From NCBI RefSeq assembly GCF_020379485.1, contig NC_063436.1, forward strand, positions 21,760,423 to 21,824,422: a stretch of DNA of 64,000 bases, read 5' to 3'. The notes beneath the pieces are model-generated. The model worked only from the letters and a program-made list of their open reading frames with translations, was not told the DNA's origin and searched no databases. The number at the start of each line of letters is the position of its first letter. Position 1 is the stretch's first letter. Made by a program: the position numbers and the translations under genes. This document shows, piece by piece, positions 34,803 through 46,837 of the stretch. The DNA comes from Brassica napus (lineage: Eukaryota; Streptophyta; Magnoliopsida; Brassicales; Brassicaceae).

Positions 34803-36697
34803 CTAGGTCATTGTCCGCGCTACGCGCTGATAGTATTTTGATTTTTTTCATATTTTTGTACTATTATGTCAATTGTTTAGTTTTATAAAATGTTATGTTT
34901 TTACTGTAAATTTAGAATTAAAAATCTAATTTTTCTTTACTGTAAAGTAAGTTTTTTTTTTTTGAATCTTACCACAACACATTAGACACGAAGAGAATAT
35001 AGTTGGTCTTTATATTCTTATTTGGTGTAATATTGAAAATTTTGATGGTTTGTTTAAATAGTTTTTTTAAATTATATATTTTAGGATTGATTTTCGTGAC
35101 TATATTGTATAATTGTCTAAAAAAAATTGTTGTCCCATATAAACATCCACATAAATATGGACTTCTGATAAATTTGTTCATTGGAATATTTAGTTTCACT
35201 TTCAACTTTATTCTTTTTTTTTGGCACCCTCATGCTAGCTTGTGGAGCTAGCCAACTTGGTGCAAAAGGGTTTACAAAAGCTGATCGAGATGCACGTGAT
35301 CGGACACCTTTTGCTAGGCTATTCGTACGGAATTTTAAAGATCTAAGAATATAAGCAATAGAAAGTTCAGAAAATTCTTTGGATACAGCCTGTATTTCGT
35401 CGAGCTCCGAGTCCAACGCATGCTAATCTTCCTCCTTTTGAATGAGTATAACCAGTTGTTCACAGTCGATTAAAAGATCATCTCTCTGTGTCCAAACTTC
35501 AGTATCATTTGCATTGCCCATAGTAAACCTTCAGCTTCCGCTTGCAGTGGTGATTTGGTGCGTGTATATCGGCCCTTACTCCAAACAGCATTGGAAAGTC
35601 ACCATCCATTAACATAAAGCCAAGTCCAGATATGTCTCTTTCATTTATCCAGGATGTCTAGCAGGAGCGTTTCTTTATGGAGGAACAGTTGTGTCTGTTA
35701 CCTCAACTCCCATATCAATCTCCATAATCTCGTCTATACGTTGAGCTATCCTCCAACACTCTGCTTCAATTTTATTCGCTAATGGGAAAGACATAATTCC
35801 TACGACACTATTAATGATTGTTTTTTTTGTAACACCGATACGGCAAACTTATATTTTATTTAACAAAACTCTTATTTTAGTTTTGTATTAAAGAATCAAT
35901 CATATTTTATATTATCAATAATTTTAGTAAATTTGCTTATTTGTCATGTTTTTATTAGGTTTTAGCTAAATTATTGATTTATTATTTATTATTTATTTTT
36001 AGCTAAGTCACTAATTTATTAATTTAAAAAATACCCTTAATTAATATTATATATATATATTAAAAATTAATTTTATTTTAATAATATTAAATTTCTATTT
36101 TATATTAAAATTTAGTTAGTTTTTCTTTTTTGTCATATTTTATTAGGTTTTAGACTTTTAGATAGGTTATTGATTTATTATTAATTTCTAACTGATTTGC
36201 TAATGTGTTAATTAAAACAATACCCTTAATGAATTTTATATATAATTAAAAACGAATTTTATTTTAATCATATAAAATTTATATGTTATATTAATATTAA
36301 ATATTTGATTCTAAAATAATATAATAAAATTATAAAAAATTTGAAAAATAAGATAATTCTTATATATATTTTGTTGCTATCTGAAAACAATATTTTTATT
36401 ATAAAAGTTAAAAAGATACAAAAAATTATAATTAAATATTATTCAAGAAAAAAACATTTATATAAATATATTTTCTAAACTGAATGTTTTAAAAAATTAA
36501 CACGGGATGTTTAGAACACGGGATTATGCTTATGAGAGAGTGGCTCGGGAGTGGGCTAGAAGATGGGTCTAATAGGCTGCGAATTGTTGATTTTTTAATT
36601 GCGAATTGTTGACTTGGCATATTGGTTGGTTTTGAATATTTGTGCATATGTAGATAGGCTTAGGAAGCAATGATTTAGTTCCTTTTATATAGTAGGA
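34803..36697 (-). mobile_element. Non-autonomous Helitron between NYN copies A and B
   Basis: Read on the minus strand, the element starts TCCTACTATATAAAAGG (36697) after a host A, and ends with a short GC-rich hairpin (GCGCGTAGCGC) and CTAG (34806-34803) before a host T. Host sequences left (34780-34802) and right (36698 onward) join to match an uninterrupted stretch upstream of copy C (about 43270-43300) almost base for base. That defines the ends independently. A minus-strand LINE remnant lies inside. No Rep/helicase seen. Confidence 0.85.
35210..35800 (-). mobile_element. Decayed LINE remnant inside the Helitron
   Basis: A T-run at 35212-35222 is a candidate poly-A tail of a minus-strand insert. 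Upstream, the minus strand encodes LNE-type RNase H tail residues (ELSIAYILRSLKF, TNSLAKGVRSRA, FAPSWLAPQASM), resembling the C-terminus of plant LINE RNase H domains. Frames are broken further in. Target duplication not found; extent approximate. Confidence 0.45.
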
Positions 36698-37809
36698 TGT
36701 TTAGTTGGTGTTCTAATGAGACTGAGAGGATGTAACTTTAAGTAATGATGTAAAGCTCTTCAATACTTTTTTCAATATAACTTCTCCTAATGTCAAGTCA
36801 TTTTTATAATACTTTTTTCCTCTGTTTTTCTCTTTGTCATCTTGTCTTGGAAAAGCAAAAGCTTACTTCTTCTTTTTTTTTTTGTAAAAGAGCAAACGCT
36901 TACTTGTACAAAAGATTTTTAAAGTATTTTTACTTATTTATTTTTTACATTTAAATAATTTATCTTTTATTGTTTTAAGATTTTAAAGGGTTTTATATTA
37001 TTTTAGGATATATATAAGCAGACAATAAATGTAAGTAATTTTTAGTGATATCTATCTATCTATCTATACAATTATTTGCGAAATAAATTTTAGCAACAGA
37101 GCTCTCACGTTAAATATTGGTGCGGTTAATATCTATACTATCCTTAATGAATTTTATATATTATTAATTATATAATCAAAAACGAATTTTTATTAATAAT
37201 ATTAACTTTTTAAAAAATAAGATAATTCTTATAAATTGTATTGTTATCTTAAAACATATATTTCAATTATAAAATCTAAAAATAAAATATAAAACAATTA
37301 TAATAAATTAAGTAGTTAAAGTCAATGTTATCCTTAATAAATTTTAATTAAACATATATATTTAATTAGATTTTTGTTATATATATGTTAGATTTATTTT
37401 TTTGAAAACATCAATAATAATTATGCTGGTTTTTGAATTAATTAAAAATAAACTAATAAATATTCGTAAAGCGATTAAGCCCGTATATGCAGGCAAGACA
37501 CCTAATTTTGTGTTTTAAAATATAAGTAATTTTCATATTTTTAGATAAATTTTATATTTATGGAATATAATATGACCAATTAAATTATATAAATTTATTT
37601 ATTATTGGTTCGTTTATACATAATCTACAGATTAAATTTACCTTAAAAATTTTTTTTTTTTTTTTGCGTTTTTATGTAAAACTATTATTAAGAGGAAGTA
37701 GCTTTTTTTTCAAGCTCTACATCACTACAAGTAGGTTTTTGATAAAAGCTTTCAAGTATTCTCAAACCCATTGATAAATCTTGTAAAGTAAGTTTTTTTT
37801 AATTAAATT
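36698..37809. other. Promoter region of NYN copy B with an insertion absent from copy C
   Basis: 36698-36960 aligns with 43289-43540 upstream of copy C, and 37712-37809 aligns with 43575-43666. The stretch between (about 36960-37710) is missing from copy C's promoter, so about 700 bp were inserted in B or lost in C. A candidate small Helitron lies within it. Confidence 0.55.
37051..37505 (+). mobile_element. Candidate small Helitron in the copy B promoter
   Basis: Starts TCTATCTATCTATC after a host A (37050). Ends with a possible hairpin (GCCCGTATATGCAGGC) and CTAA (37502-37505) before a T. The motif set fits a Helitron, but the hairpin is weak and the start lies in a TCTA microsatellite. 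Confidence 0.35.
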
Positions 37810-40800
37810 ATGTGCTTCGACTCCTCCATCACCCACGCGGCGGAGGCTGATTACGCGACGGCTAAAACTTCCGTTTGGTGGGACGTCGAGAACTGTCCTG
37901 TCCCCAAGGGCTGGGATGCTCATAGCATAGCTCAGAAACTAAACTCAGCGCTGGTGAACTTGAACTACCGTGGTCCTCTCACCATCTCTGCTTATGGCAA
38001 CACAGAACTCATCCCTAAAGCTGTTCAGCAAGCTCTCTCCTCCACTGGAATCTCTCTTAACCACGTCCCCTCCGGTTAGTTAAAAACCGATACTTTAGTT
38101 ACTGTTTGGATTCACAGGGATGTGATTTAGTATAAAGTCTTTGTCTTTCAGGAAAGAAGGATGCGAGTGACAAGAAGATTCTGGTTGATATGTTTTTGTG
38201 GGTGTTGGAGAACCCTGCTCCGGCTAACTTGATGCTTATCTCCGGTGACGGAGACTTCTCTTATGCTCTTAACCGCCTGCGGATGTTGAGATACAACATC
38301 CTCCTCGCGCACCCTCTTCAAGCTTCGCCTTTCTTGGTTGCTTCTGCGAGGACCTCGTGGATGTGGAGAAGCTTAATTGCCACACGAAGTTGTTGCTCCT
38401 TTGGTTCTGAGCATGCTTTGTCCACACAAGCAATGGATTCAGGGTCTAAGGCTGATAAACTCAAAGGAATGTATGTCCCGAAAGCACCAAGTCAACAGGT
38501 GACAAGAAGAAAAAAGCTTCAGAAGGAATGGAGAGTGTGCAATGTTGCTTGCAAAAGCACTGATACTTTCACCATGGCCAGAGAACAAGCACCTCAGGTG
38601 AGCATCCTAGTTTTGAGAGCTTAATGAACTTTCTATCTTTCGTCCTACGTCCTTAACACTAGAGTACAGATGTGAAATTGAAAATATTATTTTTGATTTG
38701 ACTGCCATTGTTGCAGGCTCTCATTGATGCTAAAGAATGTGTTCAAGACAATGACTCGCAGTCTCGGGATGCGTTTACGAAGTGCTTGGAGAAACAGAAC
38801 AAGGAACTGATGGAGACTATTGCAACATCCGAAAGGAGTGGAAGAGAGTTCTGGCATGATTTTAAAGAGAGGCTGGACAAGAGTGGTGTAGCTCCTCTCA
38901 GTGTAGATCATGTTTTCAGTGAACTTAGCCGCGACTTTCACGTGCCCAAAGAAGTGAGGTAAGTTTATGATTGTGCCTACTCCTTACTATCAAAATTGTT
39001 AAGTATGTTCTGATCTAATGATATTTATGTGTAACAGGGAGTGTTTTGAAGCAATCCTCATGAAGCTAGAACCTACACAAAATGATATTGAAATTGAGAA
39101 GTTGGAGGATATGACCAAGAAGAAGAAGAGTACAGTGATTGAATCCAAATATGAACCATATGTTTGCACTATTTGCAATGTCGTTTGTGCACATCCTTCC
39201 GTGTTCGAGTCTCATCATAAGGGCCGGAAGCATGCTGCAAAGTTTAACAAGCACATAGATGTAAGTTGATCAGAGATGTGGATGAAATTTTATGGTTTCA
39301 TTAGAAGAAAGTTGATGATGATACATTGTTATTGAAACAGGATCTGCGTGATAGGCATCAACTACAAGAGAAAATCATTCAAGATAACGGTCTCCCGAAA
39401 GATATGACAGTGATTGGAGACAAAGCTGAACCATATGTTTGCAGTATTTGCAATGTCATTTGTGCACATCCTTCCGTGTTCGAGTCTCATCATAAGGGTC
39501 GGAAGCATGCTGCTAAGATTAAAAAGCAGGCAGATGATACATTATCATTGAAACAGGCTCTGCTTGGTGATCAACAAATACAAGATAATGGTCTCCCGAA
39601 AGATATGAAAAAGGAGCTCCAAATCAAGCTTGTAGAGGCACCTGAGAACATGGACTACTTAGATAAGCAAAGGCAAGAGCTGGGAGAGAGATGTGCCACC
39701 AACTCTGAGAGGAGTGTTGAAGATTTACTCCAAACTATTGAAGAAGTAGGAGAGAATGATTACAAATCTCTTGAGTGTTTCCTCATCGAACTAAACTCTG
39801 AGTTTTCTGCCTCTGAAGAATCTAGGTAAGAAGAACCTTCCAACTTTGACTTCTTTAACTATGCCAAATTGAAGTTTTCTCATTTCCAATGGATGCTATC
39901 CTACAGAGAATGTATTGATGCCATTTTCAAGAAACCAGAAGTCTCACAAGATGCAAACTTAACCCGGGAGTTTGAGAATATACCAAGCCAGAACCTGGAG
40001 ATGAACTCAGGCGATCCTGAAAGTAGCTCTGCAAGAGGAGCCACTGAGCATCCCGAGGAGTACATGATGAACATGAAGAAGGAGAAGGTGACTAAGTCCA
40101 GCGTTTCAACCAAACCTATAACGAAGGAACCAAAAGTTTTGCAGCTTGTCTGGTGCCAAATCTGCCGGATCAGCTGCGAGAGCAAGGTTGCGTATGCAAA
40201 TCACATCTGTGGGAAAATACACCAGCAGAAGAGGGAGAGGATGTCTGAGAGAGAAGCCATGCTTTCTAAGGAGAATGCAGAGAGACTGGAGAAGGTATTG
40301 AGCAAAAGCCAAACCGCCTTTGATTCACAGAACCATGCTGCCATGGTCAAGGAGCAAACAGAGGCAAGTTTTATAACTTTACTATTTTGTTTTCTTTCAC
40401 GAACTTGGAATTTGCTTCTCTTTTTTTATGGTTAGAGTATTACAAAGCATACCGTAGGTTTAATTCACATTGTAAGTATGAAGAATATTAGATCTTACTC
40501 TTAAGGTTACATAGCAGTATATAGTTATACATAGAAAAAACAAAGAGAAAGAAGCTAAACTAATGGCTTATTGTTGTAGAAGGCATTTGTTGATTCACTG
40601 AGAACTCGCCAAGAACTTCGCCAAAGAGCAGTGGAACATCCATTGGGAAAAGCAGAGGCAACAGAGGAGCAGACACTTGTAAAGACCGAGGATCATGGGT
40701 TTCAAGGGGCACAAGAAGATAAAGAGGAAGTGAAGGAGATAAATGCCATATCTGAGAACCTAACGCGTGCCTTTATTGGAATGAATCAAGAGTCAAGTGT

Positions 40801-41133
40801 ACCCAAAGAATCGAGGTAAGAACCATTAATCAGGGGGTTATTTCTTGATCTCTTTTTGATCATTATGTGTGTGCTCTAATGATTACTTGGATCTTGGGTT
40901 ACAGAGGATGTTTGGATGTGATTCCTCAGAGAGTAAAAGCGCCAGCAGATGTGAATGTGACAGAGAAGTTGGAAGATGAGTCCAAACATAAACCCCAAAC
41001 AACACCAGAGGAACCTTTAAAGGAGCACCTAGGAGTGGCTGCCAAGAGGGGAGAGGCTAAGTTCCAAGTTGATAACTTTTGGACCAGACTTTGGGGGAAA
41101 AAGGAGTTAGAAAAACTTTACCGTATAATCTAA
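37810..41133 (+). CDS. NYN-domain putative endonuclease with C2H2-like zinc fingers, copy B
   Basis: Eight exons, all phases consistent: 37810-38074, 38152-38597, 38717-38958, 39038-39260, 39341-39825, 39907-40363, 40580-40815 and 40905-41133; 861 codons (860 aa). NYN domain at residues about 15-150: TSVWWDVENCPVPKGWDAHS, DKKILVDMFLWV, MLISGDGDFSYAL. A degenerate finger follows (CNVAC without the histidines). Three C2H2-like fingers: two nearly identical (CTICNVVCAHPSVFESHHKG at 39166; CSICNVICAHPSVFESHHKG at 39436) and CQICRISC...H...H at 40156. It ends DNFWTRLWGKK plus nine extra residues. The stop codon is supplied by an inserted Helitron. The intron after 40363 has a GC donor. Tandem paralog of A and C; A and B share the last finger exon, which C lacks. 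Confidence 0.85.
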
Positions 41134-43239
41134 TACTATTAAAACAAAATTCATACTAGTATTCTGCCATTAATTTTTGAAATAATTAATAATATGCCAT
41201 TCCTATATTTATGGTTAAACAATTTTATTTTTTTTTCAATTAGGAAAATAATATGATCATCTAAACTACTCACCTTTGCCTGCTATTAGTCTAATACTTA
41301 GCTAATACTTCGCCTATCTAAAGGATGCTTGAAGGAAATCGAGTCTTTGTGTAATCGGTTCTTATGGTCGGGTGATATTCGAAAACGCTGTGCAGCCAAA
41401 GTTTCATGGCAGTCTTGTTGCCTACCAAAAACAGAAGGTGGCTTGGGATTGAGGGATTTTGGGGGTATGGAATAAAACACTTAACCTCAAGTTTATTTGG
41501 CTTCTCTTTGCTTCAACCACTTCCTTAGCGAGTCAGCTTTTGAGCTGTAGAGTGGGTGACGGTAGCAGAATAAGCTTCTGGTATGATAACTGGTCTATTC
41601 ATGGTCTCATGTTCAGGTTTATTGGCACCAATGGACCTCTTCTAATGGGAATTCAAGATCATTACTCTGTTGTTGATGCGCTATTGGTGAGGGACTAGCA
41701 AGCTCCCTCTCGATCTCGTAATCAAAACATCTCCCTCCTAAGAGAAACGTTAAGAGTTTTGACACGAAGGTTAGATGCAACAGAGCCAGACACTTTCTTA
41801 TGGGAACCTCCAGAAAATAATTCAGGTGGCTTCTCTACAAAAGAAACTTGGGAATTTCTCCGGCCAAGAGCTGCAGCTAAGGATTGGTCAAAAATGGTTT
41901 GGTTCAAAAACATGGTTCCTAAACACCCTTTAACTTTTAGGTGGCTAACCTTGATAGGTTGCCGGTGAATGAGCGACTGGTGCAATGGGGTTTGATGGAT
42001 ATTGGAACCTGTACTTTCTGCTCCACTGATGAGGAAACTAGGGATCACTTGCTCTTGAGTTGCAGGTTTGCAGTGGAGGTATGGGATCGTGTGAAACAGA
42101 GGTTGGGAGCTCCACGTATCTTCTTTACCTCTTGGCAAGCGATGATTGGGTGGCTTCTCCAGCAGAGATGGTCAACAAGGAGAAGGCTTCTCAGTTTAAT
42201 TGTCTGTCAAGCTACAGTCTACCACATATGGAGAGAAAGAAATGATAGGAAACATGGAAGACCTCCATCAACGCCTCTAGCTATCTTCAACAAGATTTAT
42301 AGGGTAACGAAGGACATTCTTCTAGCAAGACGACACAACAAGGGGTGTACAACCTTACTCTCCTTATGGTTCAAGTATAGCTGACCTTAGCTAACATTTT
42401 GCTGCACCAAACTCTTAGCTTCTCACTGGTTTTTTTTTTTTTTTTTTGGCCATAGAAGTACCCTGCTCTTGAAGCTCATGTAACCAATTTTATTTTGGAA
42501 ATATAATTTACAGTTATCAAAAAAAAAATACTTAGCTAATATTTATATCTAATGTATCAACAGATTTGGACCACACAGTTAATGTACTATCAGCTTCAAA
42601 AAAGATTAATATCTCTATTGGTTATAAATTTTCTTATTTCTATTGATTTTCGTTAGTTATTATTTCTATTAGTTATAAAACTTTGACGGCCATAATATCT
42701 TTTTGACAAATGTGGAATCCTATACCAAATGCTTAGATTTTATTATTTGCCATGATTTAGCTTACATAACAATAATACCAAAGAAGATAATGTAAAATGG
42801 TACTCAATAATATTACCATATGATTATAACAGCTTTCGTTTTTTTTAAATGATAGAAACAACTTTAAATTAAATGATCAATATATATTATTTGAATAAAA
42901 TAATAATACTTCATGTGATTCCAAAATGTAAGAAAATTGTAACAAACTTTTGTTTTATAACACTACAAACTTATTTTAACATATTAAATTTATAGCTTAA
43001 AATCCACAATTATCTAACATTCACGTCAAAAACTTTTAAATAATTTTGAATTTTTTTAAATGCTTTAAATGAGTCTAAACAGGTATAAATGAGTTAATAT
43101 AATAATTACAGAACTAACTAGACAAATTTATAAGATTTTAAATTAAATGAATATAAAGAGTTAGAAGCTTATTAACATAGCATTAGATTTTTACAACATG
43201 AAACATCTTGCGTTTTCAAAAGCGCAGATTAAAATCTAA
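41129..43239 (+). mobile_element. Helitron inserted in the end of NYN copy B, with a nested LINE
   Basis: Starts TCTAATACTATTAAAAC (41129) after a host A. Ends with a hairpin (TGCGTTTTCAAAAGCGCA, about 43209-43226) and CTAA (43236-43239) before a host T. Outside sequences rejoin to resemble the uninterrupted region after copy A's stop (34745-34800: shared TTGT.TG.TTTAAAA and CAACTATT...CATTATAT). Without the nested LINE the Helitron is about 0.88 kb. Its first five bases supply the end of copy B's reading frame. Confidence 0.8.
41308..42526 (+). mobile_element. 5'-truncated LINE nested in the Helitron, with 15-bp target duplication
   Basis: Flanked by AATACTTAGCTAATA at 41293-41307 and 42527-42541, exact copies. 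Poly-A tail at about 42519-42528. It encodes the end of a LINE ORF2 (LCNRFLWSGDIRKRCAAKVS, TEGGLGLRDFG, CTFCSTDEETRDHLLLSC, YHIWRERNDRKHGR), broken by frameshifts near 41460 and stops near 41697. It is therefore a pseudogene fragment, younger than the Helitron it interrupts. Confidence 0.9.
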
Positions 43240-43666
43240 TTGTATGTTTTAAAACTGTAGTTAATGGTCAACTATTACATTATATATATGTTTAGTTAGT
43301 GTGTTCTAATGGGACTGAGAGAATATAACGTTATTAAGCAATGATCTGAAACAGAAACTAAACATAATCCAGTTGTAAAGCTTTCAACTGTTTCTCCTCA
43401 AGTCTATTGTCATTTTTATAATATTTGTATTTTCCTCTGTTTTTCTCCTTGTCGTCTTGCTTTGGAAAGCAAAAGCTTACTTGTACAAAAGATTATTAAA
43501 GTATTTTTACTTATTTATCTTTTACATTTAAATAATTTCAACTTCTAGTAAGTATTTTATTAATATAGATAATTTTCAAGCTCTAATAAGCTTTTGATAA
43601 AAGCTTTCAACTTTCAAGTATAGTCAAACCTCACTGATCTAGTAAAGTAGTTAATTTTTTTTAATA
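43240..43666. other. Promoter of NYN copy C (paralogous empty site of the 34803 Helitron)
   Basis: Aligns to the promoter of copy B (36698 onward) and, at 43260-43290, to the sequence just left of the Helitron at 34803. No insert is present here. No additional gene. Confidence 0.6.
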
Positions 43667-46600
43667 ATGTGCTTCGACTCCTCCTCCTCCTCCTCCATCA
43701 CCCACACGGCGGAGGCTGAGTACGCGACGGCTAAAACGTCCGTTTGGTGGGACATCGAGAACTGTCCTGTCCCCAAGGGCTGGGATGCTCATAGCATCGC
43801 TCAGAAACTAAACTCAGCGCTGGTGAACTTGAACTACCGTGGTCCTCTCACCATCTCTGCTTATGGCAACACAGAACTCATCCCTAAACCTGTTCAGCAA
43901 GCTCTCTCCTCCGCCGGAATCTCTCTTAACCACGTCCCCTCCGGTTAGTTAAAGATCGATACTTTAGTTACTGTTTGGATTCAAAGGGATTTGCTTTAGT
44001 ATAAAGTCTTTGTCTTTCAGGAAAGAAGGATGCAAGTGACAAGAAGATTCTGGTTGATATGTTTTTGTGGGTGTTGGAGAATCCTGCTCCGGCTAACTTG
44101 ATGCTTATCTCCGGTGATGGAGACTTCTCTTACGCTCTTAACCGTCTGCGGATGTTGAGATACAACATTCTTCTCGCGCACCCTCTTCAAGCTTCGCCTT
44201 TCTTGGTTGCTTCTGCAAGGACCTCGTGGATGTGGAGAAGCTTAATTGCAACTGGTTGTCCATCCACACGAAGTTGTTGTTCCTTTGGTTCTGAAATGTC
44301 CAGCCAAGATGCTTCTGTTTCTGAGCATGCTTTGTCCACACAAGCAATGGATTTTGGGTCTGGTTCTAGCAAGGCTGCGCGAAAGAAACTGAAAGATGTC
44401 CTGAAAGAGCTAAATCAACAGGAGACAAAAAGAATGAAGCTTCAGAAGAAGTGCAGTGAGGCTGGTGAATCTGAATTGTTATGCAATGTTGCTTGCAAAA
44501 GCATTGAAGTTTTCGCTAGGGACAAAGAACATGCAGCTCAGGTATGCATCCTAGTGTTACGGTCTAATTAAGTCAAAGCATCCAGTTCTCTTTGCCTTTC
44601 AAAGAAGAAACTATCTTCATGCTAGAACATATATGCTTGCCTTTAAGAGGATATGAAACTTGACCTCATGTTAATCTCCACTGGATATGCTTTTGGTTGT
44701 GAAGTGGGAGCTGAAGCAAAACCTTGAGACTGAAAACATAGCTGCAGCATCAAGTGGGTGTCATGAGCAAGACACGGAGATAACGAATAAGGTGGTTGAA
44801 GCAGGAGTTGAGATGTTTGCACTTTGCGGTTCGCCCAGTGTGGTGACGAAGCAAGCAGAGGCAAGTTTTCTTAATATTTGATATTGAGTTTTTAGATTCT
44901 CCGTACTTAACACTAGAGAATCCAGATGTGAACTCGAAAATATGATTTTGGTTGACTTGACTTTGTGGCAGGCTCTCGTTGATGCTAAAGACATTGAAGA
45001 AATTGTTCAAGACAGTGACCTGAAGTCTCGGGATGCGCAAGACTCTGAAAAGAGTGGAAGAGAGTTCTGGCAGGATTTTAAAGAAAGGCTGGACAAGAAT
45101 GGTGTAGCTCCCCTCAGTGTAGATCATGTTTTCAGTGAACTAAGCCGCGACTGTCACGTGCCCAAAGAAGTGAGGTAAATTTATGATTGCGCATACTCTT
45201 TATAAGTATATTCTGATCTAATGATATATGTGTGTAACAGGGAGTGTTTTGAAGCAATCTTCAAGAAGCTAGAACCTACACAAAATGACATTGAAATCGA
45301 GAAGTTGGAGAGCATGCTCAAACAAGGCTTGGAAATAGAGTCAAATGAGCCAGGAAAAGCACCTGCAGAACCGACTGAGAATCTCGAGGGGGACATGACC
45401 AAGAAGAAGAGTACAGTGATTGAAGACAAATATGAACCATATGTTTGCACTATTTGCAATGTCGTTTGTGCACATCCTTCCGTGTTTGAGTCTCACCATA
45501 AGGGCCGGAAGCATGTTGCTAAGTTTAAGAAGCACACAGATGTAAGTTGATCAGAGATATTGGATGAAATTTTTTGGTTTCATTAGAAGAAAGTTGATGA
45601 TGATACATTGTTATTGAAACAGGCTATGCTTGATAATAAGCAAATACAAGAGGAAGTCATTCAAGATAACGGTCTCCCGAAAGATATGACAAAGGAGCTC
45701 CAAATCAAGCCTGTAAAGGCACCTGAGAACATAGATGACCAAAGACAGGAGCTGAGAGAGGGATGTGATGAAGAAAAATTTCAAACTATTGAAGAAGTAT
45801 GCGAGAATGATTACAAATCTCTTCCAAATGCAGAGTGTATCTTCACCGAACTAAACCCTGAGTTTTCTGCCTCTAAAGAATCTAGGTAAGAAAGAACCTT
45901 CCAACTTTGACTTCTTTAACTATGCCAAATTGAAGTTTTCTCATTTCCAATGGATGCTCTCCTACAGAGAATGTATTGATGCCATTTTCAAGAAACCAGA
46001 AGTCTCAGAAAATGCAAACTTAAGCCGGGAGCTTGAGAGTATACCAAGCCAGAACCTGGAAATGAGCTCAAGCGATCCTGAAAGTAGTTCTACAGGAGCC
46101 ACTGAGCATCCAGAGGAGTACATGGACATGGAGAAGGAGAAGGTGGCTAAAGATGCAAAAGCTGAGCTTAAAGCATATGTATGTAGTATTTGCAGTGTGA
46201 TCTGCCTTTCTCCAACCGTCTTTGAGGCTCACCTGATGGGCCGAAAGCACGCTAAAGGGGTGAAGAAACACGCAGAGGTTAGTTTAGGAGTTTTGGTTTT
46301 GCGCTTACATTAGATTTGAATGAGCGTATGAGAACCAATATATGTTTTATCACTGAGTACAGGTTCTCTTTGATGATAAAAAGATTCTGGAACATAGTCT
46401 TGAAGAGAACGTTCACTCAAGAGACGCGTTGGAAGAGCTACAGATTGAGCCTAAGGACGCACAAGTGAGCATCAAAGAAGTTACTCAAATCAGTAAAGCA
46501 CGAGTAGATAATAATGATAGTGAACAGATTCTGAGTGTTGAGTTTGCAGAACCCAAAGAAGCGAGGTGATGTACTGACTTGGTTGTATTTTAATTAGTAA

Positions 46601-46837
46601 AAAGTTATGGTCTTACTTGTTTCTGATAGCAGTGGTCCTTCTCTTTGTCTAAGCAGCAGAGAGCGATTTGACTCGCTGGTTGAGTCTGAAAACGCATCTG
46701 AAGGTGTGGAGGAGGTGGTGGGGACAGGGATGTGTAATACCCAAATGGATTTTGATTCACATCTAGCAGGTGAGAAGCATGCTGCCACTTTGAGAAAGCA
46801 TGTTCCTCTGGTGAAGAAGGAAGTTGCCGTGGTGTAG
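43667..46837 (+). CDS. NYN-domain putative endonuclease with C2H2-like zinc fingers, copy C
   Basis: Nine exons, phases consistent: 43667-43943, 44021-44541, about 44705-44860, 44972-45174, 45241-45541, 45623-45885, 45968-46277, 46363-46565 and 46660-46837; 804 codons (803 aa). The NYN domain is nearly identical to copy B (TSVWWDIENCPVPKGWDAHS, DKKILVDMFLWV, MLISGDGDFSYAL). Two intact C2H2-like fingers: CTICNVVC...H...H (45448) and CSICSVIC...H...H (46183). A degenerate CNVAC finger lies at about 44481, and another at about 46730 (MCNTQMDFDSHLAGEKHA) keeps histidines but lacks the full cysteine pair. It lacks the CHVCQISC-type finger exon of A and B and ends without the DNFWTRLWGKK tail. The intron after 44860 has a GC donor. 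Function inferred only from the domain. Confidence 0.83.
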
